NCBI RefSeq assembly: GCF_030704535.1
Contig: NC_081819.1
Span: forward strand, 21,982,001-22,046,000
DNA: 64,000 bases
Source: Vitis vinifera
Taxonomy: Eukaryota; Streptophyta; Magnoliopsida; Vitales; Vitaceae
Direction: 5' to 3'
Both the position numbers and the translations under genes were made by a program. The notes below the pieces were generated by a model. The model did no database searches and was not told the DNA's origin. It worked only from the letters and a program-made list of their open reading frames with translations. Of this stretch, positions 34,169 to 47,140 are shown one piece after another; within the stretch, counting starts at the first letter, position 1, and each line of letters starts with the position of its first letter.

Positions 34169-36310
34169 GAGAGAGAGGAACGGAGAGACGTCGAAGACGA
34201 AACAGGGAAGTGAGTTAAAGATCTAGTGGAAGCCGAGTTAAAACAGAATGACTTGACCGAGTCGTGGTCTTCCTTTACGCGGTGACAACTGTCAAAATCC
34301 TTATCGGGTTTTCGTTTGTGGAGATGGGCCTAATGGGTTTTACGCGTAAGGGCCCACACTCAGGCCCTTTTCCGTGTGATGCGCACTTCAAATTTTAATT
34401 CGTAAAAAAAAAAAGCCAAAATATAAACAAAATCATTTATTTTAAAGCGAGATTTTATATAATAATAATAAGAAGAACGCTTAGAAAACAAAAGAAGAAG
34501 AAAATTGGAATGATGCCATTTTATTTTTGTGTGTTGATATAATTGCATTTACGAGTATTGAATGGCTTCATTTTGTCTACACATGCCCACACCAATAACC
34601 ATGATGCCTTCCTTCTTTGTTGGCTACTTATTATTGGTCACTATCGAAACTTAGCATTTATGAGAAAGAGATGCACTAACCCGGTTCCACAAATCCGGGT
34701 CGGGTTTCTTATAAACCTCATATGAATCCTGGAAGGATCCACAATAGGCCAACTGCATGTCGATTCCATACTCGCAGCCCACTCGCTAGCCGTTTGATTT
34801 GTAGCCTCGTTAAAAACAGCGTTCGCCAGCATACACCGGAACGGTAATTGACACGTGTGCGTGATGACTGGGCGAGTGTTGAAGGTGAAGCCCGCTGAGT
34901 CATCACCCTGTACCAGTTCAAAACGTCCTATGTGGCAACTCCATTTATCTGGCCGACAACTTGCCCCGAATTATATGGACCGCATAGCCCCACGAAACCG
35001 ATACGGTCCAGGCCCTTTCTGTGTGGTAGCAAATGGACTGTTGCATTAGGCCAGCTGAGTCCAGTTTGGTTGGGACCTTGAGGCGTTCAAGGGCCTGGAC
35101 TCGGCTCACGTTTGGGGATATGGGCTCGATTATGTCTAAGTTGTGGAGGGAGACTCGGGGTGTGATCGGGTGCGCCGCGAGGAAACCCGAACACGTTCCC
35201 CATTAGGTCAAACTGGTCAAAAGTCAATCCAGTCAACATAAAGGCTTTTCTTTTCTTTTTCTTTTTCTTTTTTGGCAAAAAGATAATATAAGAGAGAGAA
35301 AAGTCACACGTTAGCCCATGTGTGACACTTAGCCCATGGAATATATGAGCAGCCCATGACCAACACTTGTTGCATTGTTGGCCCATGTGTGACAACATTG
35401 CTAATTCCTTCCCCTCAAGGCATGAGTAGCCCATGTCATGTGCGTTAACCAAACCTTATGGCATTATGCTTATAGGTTGCACCATATTTATAGAGTTGTA
35501 CTCACACTTTAAAGGAAATGTCTTAAAAATGATAATACTTTTAAAATATTATTTTAAAAAGTATTTAAAAAAAAATCCTATATCAATTTAAATTTTTTTG
35601 ATAATATTTAAGAATATAAGGTAAATAATATATAATAATTATTATATTTATGTAAAAGTACAAACGCTCTTGTGAGATCAGAAAATAATTTTTAGGTTTT
35701 AATTGAAGGCAAACAAGGCCTTAGCCCATTCATTTGAAGGCAAAGTGTTTTCCAAAACATTTTTCGAAGAAAGAGTAAAAAATTTCTGCCATCAATGCTA
35801 CATTTCCACCGTTGGATCATCATACCAAATTCCGGTACACAAAATCATTTGAAACTCAACTCCTTCGGACCTCAGACTAACGTACTCCTTAAATACACAC
35901 TAATCTTCCCCTCCTCTGTATCCACGTCGCTCTTCGTAATGGAAAGAGAAAAAGCAAAATATTCCATGAGGTTTGTCTGAAAACTGTGATTTCATTTTCC
36001 GTTTGGCTTGCGAGGAAAGAAAAGTTAATTAACGAAAGTTTTGAGTCTAATCTTCCTTGAAATATTCAAACAAGGAAATGATTCTACTCAATTAAAGCCG
36101 AGATAGTGAAAGACCTAAGTTGATTTGTTTTCTTTTCCTTTCCCCATCTGAGTAACAAACAGAGCGAAATCAACTTCTTCTACTGATTTTTCCTTTTTGT
36201 TTATTTAATTTGCAGATTGATGAAGCTTCTTTGAGCTTGCTTTGGTGGGTAGAATTCAACTTCGATCGCTGAATTTGTGGATTTTCACTGAGTGTGCTCT
36301 GGTTTCTCTA
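34169..36310. other. Shared intergenic region between divergent genes
   Basis: Upstream of both the malectin-like gene (minus) and the MSL gene (plus), so it must hold both promoters and the MSL 5' UTR. A GC-richer part (about 34,640-35,210) is followed by AT-rich sequence. A TTTAATTTGCAG acceptor-like site at about 36,204-36,215 suggests a 5' UTR intron of MSL. Short ORFs here have no support. Confidence 0.4.
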
Positions 36311-39300
36311 ATGGCTGGAATTAGGTTTCCAATTTTGAAGTCACTTTGTGATCCCATCTCAAAAACGCATTCGTTTAGATCGTATGATTCTTGTTTGGAT
36401 TTTGCAAAATATGCCTATCAAGTTGAATTAAAATCATCATATGCTTCTAGTAATCGTAGTAACCACACAAAAGAATCTCCATTTGCTGCTAATTTTGTAA
36501 ATGCTCGTTTTAGAATACCGTCTATTGCATCTCCTGTAGATACTCAATGTTACAAAGCCAAACAAGTCAATGCATTTTCACCCACATTACTGAATTCACG
36601 CTTTGGGAGTAGTATACCTCTTATTTCTGTAATCCCAATTTCAAAATATAGATCATATTCTTCTTATTTCGGTAGTAAAGGAGATAAACCCCAAGAAAAG
36701 GAAGTTCAGGCTGCTACTGGTATGAGTGAACCGGATGTTAGTAATAGTGGTGTTATGGGTAGTGATTGGTTGGATAAGGTTAAGGATGTTTGGCAGTCTA
36801 CAGTCGATGCAGCGGCTTATAGAGGGCAAAAGGCTAAAGAAACTTCTGATGAACTGGCACCTTATGTTGACCAGTTGCTGGATTCACTTCCGTATCTTAA
36901 AACTGTTGTCATTCCAGTTGGGTGTACTTTGACTGCTACTATATTGGCTTGGGCGGTGATGCCGAGGCTTTTGAGGAGATTTCATAAGTATGCAACCCAA
37001 GGATCAGCTGTATTACTACTAGGAAGCTTACCTGAGGAGCAAGTTCCATATGAGAAAAGTTTTTGGAGTGCTTTGGAGGATCCAGTGCGATATCTAATCA
37101 CCTTCATATCATTTACTCAAATGTTAGTGATTCTAAGTTCAACATGTTCCTTTTGGTTATTGTTTGCTTTGCTTGTTGTATTATGATTATAATTGTCCAA
37201 TGTGCATGACTTTGGTGTGTAGAGGCACGATGATAGCACCAACCACAATTGCATCACAATACATTGGACCAGCTTGGAGGGGTGCACTTATCCTGTCATT
37301 TGTATGGTTTCTACATCGTTGGAAAACCAATGTGTTTGCTCGTGCTTTGGCTGCTCAGTCTGTAGTGGGGCTTGATCGAGAGAAGTTGCTAGCACTTGAC
37401 AAACTTTCATCTGTTGGTCTATTTGTCCTTGGATTGATGGCATTAGCGGAGGCATGTGGGGTAGCTGTTCAATCTATTTTGACTGTTGGTGGCATAGGAG
37501 GTAAGTTTGAAGTGCCAATTTCATATGCACTTTCATTTCTAATTGCATAAGAGCAATTGAATATATTATTGGGCATTCCATCAATTAGGATGTTTCCCGC
37601 AACCAGAACAGCAGCTCAAAAGCATCTCTAACTTGTATATGATTGTTGTTGGTTGGACCAAGTGAGCAGTGTGTCTCTACCGTTGGGTAACATGCTAACA
37701 AGACATTCCATCATACGTACAAAGTTTCTTGTCTGTTTCAAGTGACTCCCCTGACCTTCCACATGACTGCCTCCTTCCGGTTCTTTCTTTCTTTCTTTCT
37801 TCTTCTTCTTCTTCATTTTTTGATCTCATGATTAACATGGTGACTCCTCCCTCTTATCACCAACTCAAGGATTATTGTTGCAGTTAACTATCTGATGTTA
37901 GGAAAAATAATTTCTTTATTTTGGTATTGTTCCCGAGACTTTGGTTGTAGTTTTATGAAAATAAAGCTTGTTTTATCTCCTCATAAGTATTATCCTGAGA
38001 ATTGACTTTTGTCTCTTCATATCTTGTATGCAGGAGTGGCTACTGCTTTTGCATCTAGAGACATTCTTGGGAATGTGCTAAGTGGTTTGTCTATGCAGTT
38101 CTCAAAGCCATTCTCACTTGGAGATACAATAAAAGTATGTTCTACATGTTCTCTGTTACTAAAAACTATTATTTCGGAGCCATCAATCAAATTGAGCTTT
38201 CTTTGTTTAATAGCTCCATAATGAAGTTAACAGGGGCCATTTTTCATTGTCCCCATTTAATATGACTATGCAAAAAAGGAATTTATTGAAGTTTCCAAAA
38301 CACAAGCATACCGAAGTTTTCTTCTTCTTCTTTTCCTTTTCTCATTACTCCTTAATGTCTCCCTTTTTTTATTTTTTTATTTTTATATATCAAAGTGTTA
38401 AGCATCTACTCTCATTCCTTACTAGGCTACATATATGCAAGGATCTTCGCTAATCACTAGAGATATATGTTATTTTTGAAGACCATCATTCCGTCTAGTC
38501 TGACATTTTTTCTTCAACATATATTGCAATGTACTTTCATATGGCCCCAACAAGAGACAAGTAAGGATGTAATGTTTTATCACACTACAGACCAATTAAT
38601 GATTTTGATTGTTTACGCCATTATAACAACTTATTGCAGATTTGTAATCTTTGTTCCAGCATAATGGTGTGCAAAGGACAATTATTGAAGGAATAATATT
38701 TGCATGTTGTTCTAAAAATAGAAAAGAAACTATGCTTGCTATACGTTTGTTATGATCTCAAAATCCTTACCTGCTTCATAAAGTTTAAGCACTTTACTGA
38801 AACATTATTTGCTTGAGTTTCTTGAGATTTCTTCCATGAGCTATGAATAACTTCTATTTTTCCAGGCTGGATCCATAGAAGGTCAAGTTGTAGAAATGGG
38901 ACTCACTACCACATCATTGCTGAATGCTGAGAAATTTCCTGTTATAGTTCCAAATTCGCTTTTTTCTAGTCAGGTGAGCATATCCTTTTCTCTTCCGCTG
39001 CCCCTTCTGCAACTAATCACCACATGCCATTCATACTCACGGTCAACCATACTTTTGTTTCACTAGTGTTGAAGAATTTTAGGAGAATATAGATTGGCTT
39101 TAATGCATCTGTCTATTAGTTAGGCTTTAATACATCCATCTATTAGTTATTACTATGTAATGGGAACTACTACCATGCCATTTCACCAAACCAATGTAAA
39201 ATCTAAAATCTGCAACTCACACAGTTTCAACCTCCTAAACTTGTTGTCTGAGCTTTTCCATATCATTATAAGGATGCACTTAAAAACAAATCCACTAGAG

Positions 39301-39744
39301 TTAAGTCTGCAATCTGCTTGCTACAAACTTTTATATAAGCAATTCCTTGCAAGAGTAGGCACCATTTGCTTCTAAAGAAAAGCTAGGAATTTTAGAAACT
39401 TTAATAGACTAGTTTATTTACCTCTTATTTACCGCTATTTGGATGAAAGTTATCTGTACTAAGTTTAAACAGTTTAGAAGTAGTGTTGGATTTTGCAATA
39501 AGCCAAAGCATGAATGCCAATGACTTCAGAAATTGTGTAGAAGAAAGTCACCATGCTGAGCCTACATAATGCAAAAGCAGAGGTTTCCTGGTGTAGGATC
39601 CTGTATATGTTATGCTGCCAATGCTACATACAAGCTAAGTTCTTTGATTTCTTATGTGGACAGCACATAGTTCACAAAATGATCTCATTTAAGCTGTGTT
39701 ATGCTTGTATCTCTGTTCTGATCCCTTGCATGTGATAGGAATGG

Positions 39745-39781
<37 letters not shown>

Positions 39782-40976
39782 TACACGTGTGCACACAGAA
39801 AATAATGTTATTAGAACTTTGTCTAATGAGCATCTGTTATCTCAGTTATGTAGTAAGCTTTAGATGATGGATCTTCTTTGCTTGCTTTACCCTAATTGTG
39901 CTGAGGATTTTCATTTTAACCAAATTCATCATGTTCTTCATAAAATTGGTAGGTAATTGTGAATAAATCACGGGCACAATGGCATGCTATGGCCACCAAA
40001 ATTCCTTTGCAAAGCGACAATCTGGACAAGATTCCCCAGATATCAGATGATATAAAGAACATGCTAAGATCAAACTCAAAAATTTTCTTGGGAAAGGAGG
40101 CCCCTTACTGTTTCCTGTCTAGAGTAGAAAGGTCATATGCTGAGCTGACTATTGGATGCAATCTCAAACATATGGTAAATTTTCTTTTCAAATATTCTTA
40201 TTACTGGTGGAATTGACCATTTCAGTTTCTTGTTTATTGAACTTCTCTATCTAAAATATTAACCACCATTGTAAATAGAGCAAAAATGAAACCACTATTT
40301 TATTTATTTGAATTGTGTCAGGCTCATCAGTTCAGAAACAAATCAAGCATCTTTAAACATCACATTGCACAAGAAGTATCTGTTTTGTTCAATTTCTTAT
40401 CGAGTTCTAAACAGCTGCTAACTGATCCATGATGCAGTAAACATATTGTGAACAGTTCATTTTGCATCTACATATTTAGAACTGTCTAATGCCAAAATTA
40501 TTCATCAGATATTTCAGTCCCAAAAGCTGAATCGTGATAATTTTCATGTGGCTGATATCTATTATAGTAAAATAGATCTAATTTCTGTTGAATGTTGAAA
40601 GGAGTGGAAGTAGTCTTGTATGAGCTTTTGTTTTGATGTCTCCTTTATCAGCACTAGATGATGTCCATATTGATTCTCTGATGGTTGCTAGGACCTGCAA
40701 AGTTCCGTCAAGAAACAAGGCCTGTCTTTAATTTTATTACTCATTAGTATTGTTTTCAGTGCCTAATGCTGGGATACATTTTCTTTTCAACACTCCAACC
40801 ATGTTTCATGCACTTCTTTTTTTAGTTCTTTCTCATTTTACTAAGATATGTCTTAATGTTATTTGTGACTTCAGAGCAAAGACGAGTTATACTCTACAGA
40901 ACAAGATATTCTTCTGCAGTCGGTCCGTATAATTAAGCAGCATGGTTCTACATTGGGTAGCACTTTCTCCATGTAA
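36311..40976 (+). CDS. MSL1: MSL1-type mitochondrial mechanosensitive ion channel
   Basis: Homologue of bacterial MscS; in plants MSL1 sits in the inner mitochondrial membrane and dissipates excess membrane potential. Exons (plus): 36311-37122, 37223-37500, 38034-38134, 38866-38973, 39953-40174, 40875-40976; all GT-AG and in phase, giving 540 aa. I start at ATG 36311 because the same frame upstream has no ATG. The N-terminal ~150 residues are rich in Ser, Arg and Lys and poor in acid, as in a mitochondrial presequence. Transmembrane segments: about 197-217 (VVIPVGCTLTATILAWAVM), then about 260-275, 290-305 and 330-350. The pore helix and MscS core are GVATAFASRDILGNVLSGLS, and MGLTTTSLLNAEKFPVIVPN marks the beta domain. 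All core motifs are intact. Confidence 0.94.
37780..37815. repeat. TTTC/TTC microsatellite in MSL intron 2
   Basis: A run of TTTC units passes into TTC units. Likely length-polymorphic. Confidence 0.8.
39745..39782. repeat. Compound (CT)n(CA)n microsatellite in MSL intron 4
   Basis: About nine CT units followed directly by about ten CA units. Confidence 0.9.
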
Positions 40977-41794
40977 AGTGCAACCAGTCAGTATTATGGC
41001 AGGCGAAGAAACAAATTCCTTGTATGGAGGTTAGATTCTTGCTTCTTATTATCTGCTAGATTTACTTAGAAACAAACTATGAATTTGTGCGAGTCATATC
41101 ATAAATTTTAGTCATACAAGAACATGCCTTGTTCAGTTGAACAAATTTTGCATTGATGCTTTGTAGTAAGCATTCTTCAAGTCTATACTCTCAATTTTGT
41201 CTGATTCAAGACAATTAAGCTAGCAAACGAAGTCCTCTCTCTCTCTCTCTGTATTTATATATGTACATAGTATACATCATATAAATGTGTGTATGTCCAG
41301 GACTACTAAGCTGATGCGTGTAGGTGTTACAATCATGTTTCCCAAACATTGTTTTAGCCCATTCTTTTCTGTGATCATCGCGTTTTTATCAGTTGTACTA
41401 TATAAAATAGTAAGGTATGACTTTATTGTTTTTTGATGAGCAGTTTCATCTTGATGAGTGGTGAAAAGTGGATCAGGACCCAGTAAAGATGGATGCAATC
41501 TTGCTTCAAATTTTCAGGACTGGTGTTATGGGACTTGTTGATTGACCAGGTGGCAAAAAGAAAGACCCCGTTTTAGATAGTTTTTATGGAGTGTTTAACT
41601 GAGCAAACGCCACTGGAAGTGTTGTTCCCAAACTTTCTAATATGTGGGCAATAAAATAGGGCTTGATGATGTCAGTTTTATGATATCCTACTATGCATAT
41701 AGTGGGTTTCTCCTAACCGTCTAGATGCTTGTTAAAGCTGTAAGGGCTGATATTGAGCCCAAAGCAAATTTCGGTTAACCTTTTACTTGCATTT
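40977..41794. other. MSL 3' flank, no further gene seen
   Basis: It includes the MSL 3' UTR and a short (CT)n run near 41,232-41,250. Confidence 0.4.
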
Positions 41795-42838
41795 GTGAGT
41801 GGGTTTTGAGTGCTTTGGAGAACTCTTGAATAGGTTGAACTTAGTAGACTTGTGATTATAATGACGTACTCCCAACTGTATAAATATCGTCCTTTTTGAG
41901 TCTAAAAGACATTAGTGGTTTTAAAATATATGAGGAGTCTATATGTATATAACGTCAAAAACTTTTTTCTTTATCCGATGTAGGATATTACAATTATTTT
42001 CCCTTATAAACACAACATCCTCATGTTTAATGGGATTATAGGGTCAAACAGATAAACACTCTCATAGTGGGATCAGTAATCAATTTTAATACCATTTGTA
42101 ATGATTTACTCTAAACCATGTAAAATATTCTCCACTTTGGGCTCAAAGGGCCCTCACAGTTTTAAAACACGTCTATAAGGTTAGGAAAAATTTTCTTATT
42201 TGATGTAGGATATTACAATTACCCCCATGCAATACAACATACTCATTATGTCCCACAAGATTGCAGAATCAAAATAGGGTGTATAAATAGAACTTCTTTT
42301 GATTTTTCAGGCACATGACTAGTTACGAAGTCACATTGATAGCCTCTACTCGTGTCCTAGCTTGTTTAAAAGTTAGATTTGCCTCAATTATTTGTCTCTT
42401 GCCTCCAGCTTTCCTCAAGTTAGCTTCCACTATTTCAAGAGTTTGCTGAGCTTCTTGTGGCTCAATGACACTACCCTTCTCCGCATCATTTATTAAAACA
42501 ATGATCAATTGTATAGATATGGTCTGCTCAAGGCCTAAGGAGCACTCATGACTTTAAAATACATCTATATGGTTAAGAATAATTCAATATATATATGTAT
42601 ATATATAATGTTAAGAATTTTTTCTTTTATCCAAATATGAAATATTACAACAATGGTTTGACAAAGGAATCCTTTTTGCACCATTGAAGACATTTCTTCA
42701 GTAATTTATATCTATCTTTCCAAGTTATTTGTTTAAAACTTATGTTGGTTTTCATTTTTACGAATGTTAAAATAATCATAGGTTGAATTATGGTTATAAG
42801 TTTGTTATAGTTATTAAAAACTTGATACATTACATGAT

Positions 42839-43437
42839 GCAAATATATGTTATTTTAGGGAAATCGATATACGTATTGTCGGTTTGTATCTAAATCGAAG
42901 TATACATATATATTCGTCTTAACGCCTTAAAGACAGAGAGGAGAGGGGGAGGGGGGGGAGGGGCGCGACAATGAAAGGAAAAAAGAAATACACACTATAT
43001 ATTTTAGGAGTTAACAACTATGAATCTTAGTGATACTTCGGTTTGATGGTTCTTTTAAAAAACACTTTTTACATAAAAAACATTTTTGAAGAAAAATTAG
43101 ACAATAAAAATTGGAAAACATGTTTAAAAAGTTGAAGAATTACAAATATATGTTATTTTAGGGAAATCAATATACGTATTGTCGGTTTGTATCTAAATCG
43201 AAGTATACATATATATTCGTCTTAACGCCTTAAAGACAGAGAGGAGAGGGGGGAGGGGCACGACAATGAAAGGAAAAAAGAAATACACAATATATTTTAG
43301 GAGTTAACAACTATACTTCGGTTTGATGGTTCTTTTAAAAAACACTTTTTACATAAAAAAACATTTTTGAAGAAAAACCAGACAATAAAATTTGGAAAAC
43401 ATGTTTAAAAAGTTGAAGAATTACTTGTAATTCTTCT
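42839..43437. repeat. About 303-bp tandem duplication
   Basis: Copy 1 (from 42,841) and copy 2 (from 43,144) both start AAATATATGTTATTTTAGGG and end near the AAACACTTTTTACATAAAAA block. Copy 1 has a longer G-run at 42,945-42,963. Confidence 0.85.
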
Positions 43438-43549
43438 TAAAAAAATATTTGATAGGTGATTTTTTTAAGAACATTTTTAGAGAAATACACTCTTATTCTT
43501 TCCTTACTACATATAATTGAAACCTTCTTATCTACCATAGACATGGTGA

Positions 43550-44089
43550 TCACTTCTCCTTTGCAATCTCACCTGTCAAGTACTTTGACCAACTCATCAA
43601 TGTAGCTCTGATGCAGGTTTTGGTCACCAAAGATCATGGCTGCTTCTCTTGCACGAATCCGCAGTTTCTCGCCTTCCTCCATCACCATGGCTAGTCTCAA
43701 AGACTTGGCATGTTATCCCTGCTAAATGATCCATCGTCGCCTCTCGCTATTTCCCCGGCCATACCTTTCTCCACAAGCAGCCTTGCATTCAGCCCTTGAT
43801 CAATGACAAAAGGCAATACAATAGGACAGTGCCCAAATTGCAGGGTTTCAATAACTGAACCCCACCCAGAATGAAGCAAGGAACCCCCAATTGATGGACG
43901 TGCCAGAATCTCCATCTGGGGTGCCCATCCCATATACACTACCCCTCTGCCGGAGGTCCGGTCACTGAAACCGGAAGGTAGGGCTTCGGCATCTTCGATA
44001 GCCCAGTTGGGTTTTCTGAGCGCCCACAGAAATGGCAATTCGGATAGCTCTAGTCCGAATGCTATCTCATGAACTTGATCTTGGCTCAA
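43550..44089 (-). pseudogene. UGT91-type glycosyltransferase 3'-end pseudogene
   Basis: Only the C-terminal ~175 codons remain. The UGT sequence starts abruptly at 44,089 in the SQDQVHEIAFGLEL region, directly after AT-rich non-UGT sequence. It keeps the whole PSPG sugar-donor box (WAPQMEILARPS...VLPFVIDQ). A one-base loss at about 43,710 (ATGCC for ATAGCC in the intact relative) shifts the frame, and a further base difference near 43,582 shifts it again. The end and the downstream flank match the gene at 52,338. It lacks the N-terminal acceptor domain and catalytic His, so it cannot be active. Confidence 0.92.
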
Positions 44090-46714
44090 GAAATATAAAG
44101 GTGAATGAAATATTTGATGAAATTTTAAACTTATGAAAACTAGATGTATTTAGTCAAAAACTGGTAGAGGTAATGAAATTAGTTCTTACAACACTAATAT
44201 TTTATTTATTAGTAATTTTTGAAAATTTACAAGCAAGTACTTTAGAAATGCTTTGCTTATAAAAAACACTAAGTACAAAGCCTTTAAAAGCATTATTTGG
44301 AAATTTCCTAGAAGATCTAATTTAAATAAAACATTTTCCATCATAAATAAGCCTTAATGAATCTCTATATATACTTTTTTTTTTTCAAGAACTCTTAATG
44401 GCGGTTTTATTTAATTACTAATTAGTATATTCTTAATTTTTATACAATGGTGAATATTATTTGAATAATTAATATTTATGCTATAATATATTCATATTAT
44501 TATATATAAATAATAATAAAAATAATTAAAGATGCCCAAAATTAAGTAATTAAATATAAGTTTATTTAAATTTAATGTTTTTGTTATATAATATAAGAAT
44601 AAGTAGTTTGTTAAATAAAGAAAAGTTAAATGTCTCCAATCCCACCCTATAAAAGTGAAATCATCCCAAGAGACTAATCAAAATCATGCACGTGGGAGTT
44701 TTATTTTTAAGAGAAAGAATTTTTATTTATATTGTTTTTAAAAATAATAACATAATAATAAATTTAAAAAATTAAAAGCACTTGAATTCAACTTCAACCT
44801 AAAATATTTCTTTGAATTACTTAAAATTGGGCACACGAGTTTGTCTTAATGTTTTTTTTCATCCTTGTTCATGACACCCAAATATTGGAAAATCTTTTAT
44901 TCTATTTTGGTAACGGTTTTTAAAATCAATTTTAAAAACCAATTTTTAAAAATAGTTTTTAAAAACTATTATATGTTTTTTATGAAATAAAAGTACATTA
45001 GATAATTTAAAATGTTTTAAACTTATTTTTAAATATAATTTTTATATTTAATACTTTATTTTTAATCATTTTATATATTTGTATAACTATTTTTTTTAAT
45101 AATATTTTAAAACTAAGTGAAAATGACTAAAATATGTTATTTGAAAACACTATATTTTTTTGTTATTAAAAATGTTTTTTGTATTTTTTTATTTTGAAGA
45201 ACAAAAAATTATTTTTGAAAATAATTATCAAACAGATTATTTGTTTTTTAATTTTAGTTTTTTCTTCTTCCTTTTTATTATTTTTCAAGAATCAAAGGCA
45301 ACCTTTAAAACTTATCCTTAACGTTAAGCTTTACACGTGAGTCGTTCTATGAAACTTTCATAAACTATATGAAAAAAATAAATTGAGACGTATTTATGGT
45401 AAAGAGAAAAGAATATCTCTTTCAATTTTGTATAAAAACATGTGAAACTTTTTTTTTCCAATACCCAGTACTTACAAAACCAAAAAAGTTCATTTAGGCT
45501 ATTGATTTGACATTCTGTTTGTTACACGCAAGGTTTGAAATATCAGTAATTAGATTTTACGGATATATAAAAAATATTGAAAAAATATTTGTTGATATAG
45601 AATGAATCCCAATGCAAAAAAAGAAAAAAAAGAAGGAAAAGATAAAAGAAAGAAAGAAAGAAAAAACTACTATAAATAGATTTTAAATCATGCAATTCAA
45701 TCAACTTAATTAACTCAAGTCAAACTCGATTAAAATGAGTCTAATTCGATTAACTTGAATTCAACTTTAGCATAAAAAAAAATGAGGTTAGGTTAAACTT
45801 GAATTAAATACCTCGAGTTAGAGGTCAAGATGAGTTGAGTTTGAATTGATTATTTTTTAATTCAAATAATGCTTAAATCCCACCAACACGCCCAAGTTAT
45901 AATCCTACTACTACCAAATTTTACCATGGGTTTTTTATATTAGAAAAAAGATGGTACTTCATATTTGTGTCAAAATTATTTTTTAAAAAGATAATTTTGT
46001 CCTATAACTAATAAAGTGAAAATCATTTTTTTTGAAAAAAAAAATAGTTTTAATAAAAAATTATTGATTGTGTTCATACTAAAATCATATTTTGAGAAGA
46101 TATTTTGAAAAGTTTTTTTAATATTCTTTTAAAAATGGTATATTTTTATAAATATTTCATAAAATATTATTTTTTTAATAAAAAAATTGTTTAAATTATA
46201 AATCCTATAAAAGGTACTTTTACCGTACATTTTCTTTTTCATGAATTTGAAAAAACTAATTTTATCTTTGAAACAAAAACATTTCATGAGGTAATACATA
46301 CAAACCAAACCAACAATAGTGGTCGAGTTTTACAGCATAAAATCCAAGTGTACAATGATTCTCATACATAGAGGATTTCCATGTAAAATGGGAGGTTACT
46401 AAGCTACTACAGATGCAAACAAAGACATAAACACTTCTGTCTTTCCATTATGCTCAAAGCTGTCATGAAGCTATTAACATTATTGCACAAACTCATTGGA
46501 AATGATTTTAATTATTGAAAATTATTTTTTTAAATAAAAAAACCAAAAAATTAAGTTTTAATTCTAAGTAAATCAAAATTTGATTTTCTAGTTTTAATTA
46601 TAAAAATAGAAATAGTTTTTTATGGAAAAATGATAACATAAACTTTTAATTGACAAAGTATTGTAACAACATATCTATAATTTTTTTTTTCTTATATAAA
46701 ATCCTCAACAAAGG
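44090..46714. other. AT-rich intergenic region with MITE-like sequence
   Basis: No gene seen. About 44,905-45,245 is a copy (opposite orientation) of the AT-rich family found in FRO intron 4, between GGTAACGGTTTTTAAAA and AAAATAATTATCAAACAG. A GAAA microsatellite lies near 45,645-45,664. Confidence 0.45.
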
Positions 46715-47140
46715 AAAAAATGATTGTGATTGCTTTAATAGCTATATCGACAACAAATAATGATTGATCAATAATTCTGCACTAAGACTAATAAGTATTT
46801 CCAAACCATCCACTCTGAAACAACTATGAATGGTAATGAAGCTCAAAAGAACCAAAATTATAGTTCATGCTATTGTTTTATTATCAATATTTGATTTTAT
46901 ATAAATAATTAAATAAATCAAAGTTTTAAAATGATTGTGATTTGCTTTAATAGCTATGTGGATAATAAATAATGACCAATCAACAATTTTGCACTAGGAC
47001 CAGTAAGTATTTCCAAACCATCCACTCTTAAACAACTATGATTGGTAATGAAGCTCAAAAGAACCAAAATTCTAGTTTATGCTAGTTGTTTTATTATCGA
47101 TATTTGATTTTATATAAATAATTAAATAAATCAAAGTTTT
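46715..47140. repeat. 211-bp tandem duplication
   Basis: TGATTGTGAT begins equivalent points at 46,721 and 46,932. The copies differ at scattered sites and both end TAAATAAATCAAAGTTTT. Confidence 0.85.

Larger units (their letters stand above)
41795..44089. repeat. Segmental duplicate, copy 1 (partner 50,697-52,877)
   Basis: It begins GTGAGTGGGTT and runs, with matching landmarks in order, to CTTGGCTCAA at 44,080-44,089. The partner begins GTGAGTGGGCT at 50,697 and reaches the same site in the intact UGT gene at 52,877. The left part contains three degenerate copies of a motif series (CTCAAAGG/CTAAAAGA, then TTTTAAAA, then GATGTAGGATATTACAAT) that look like an old dispersed repeat. Confidence 0.75.

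Noticed and set aside
35087..35452. 121-codon ORF between the malectin-like and MSL genes
   Set aside because: It contains a run of Lys from a poly-T/C tract and repeated GCCCATG words; no domain and no splice context.
36242..36310. N-terminal extension of MSL1
   Set aside because: The extension opens with TTG; the first ATG in frame is 36311.
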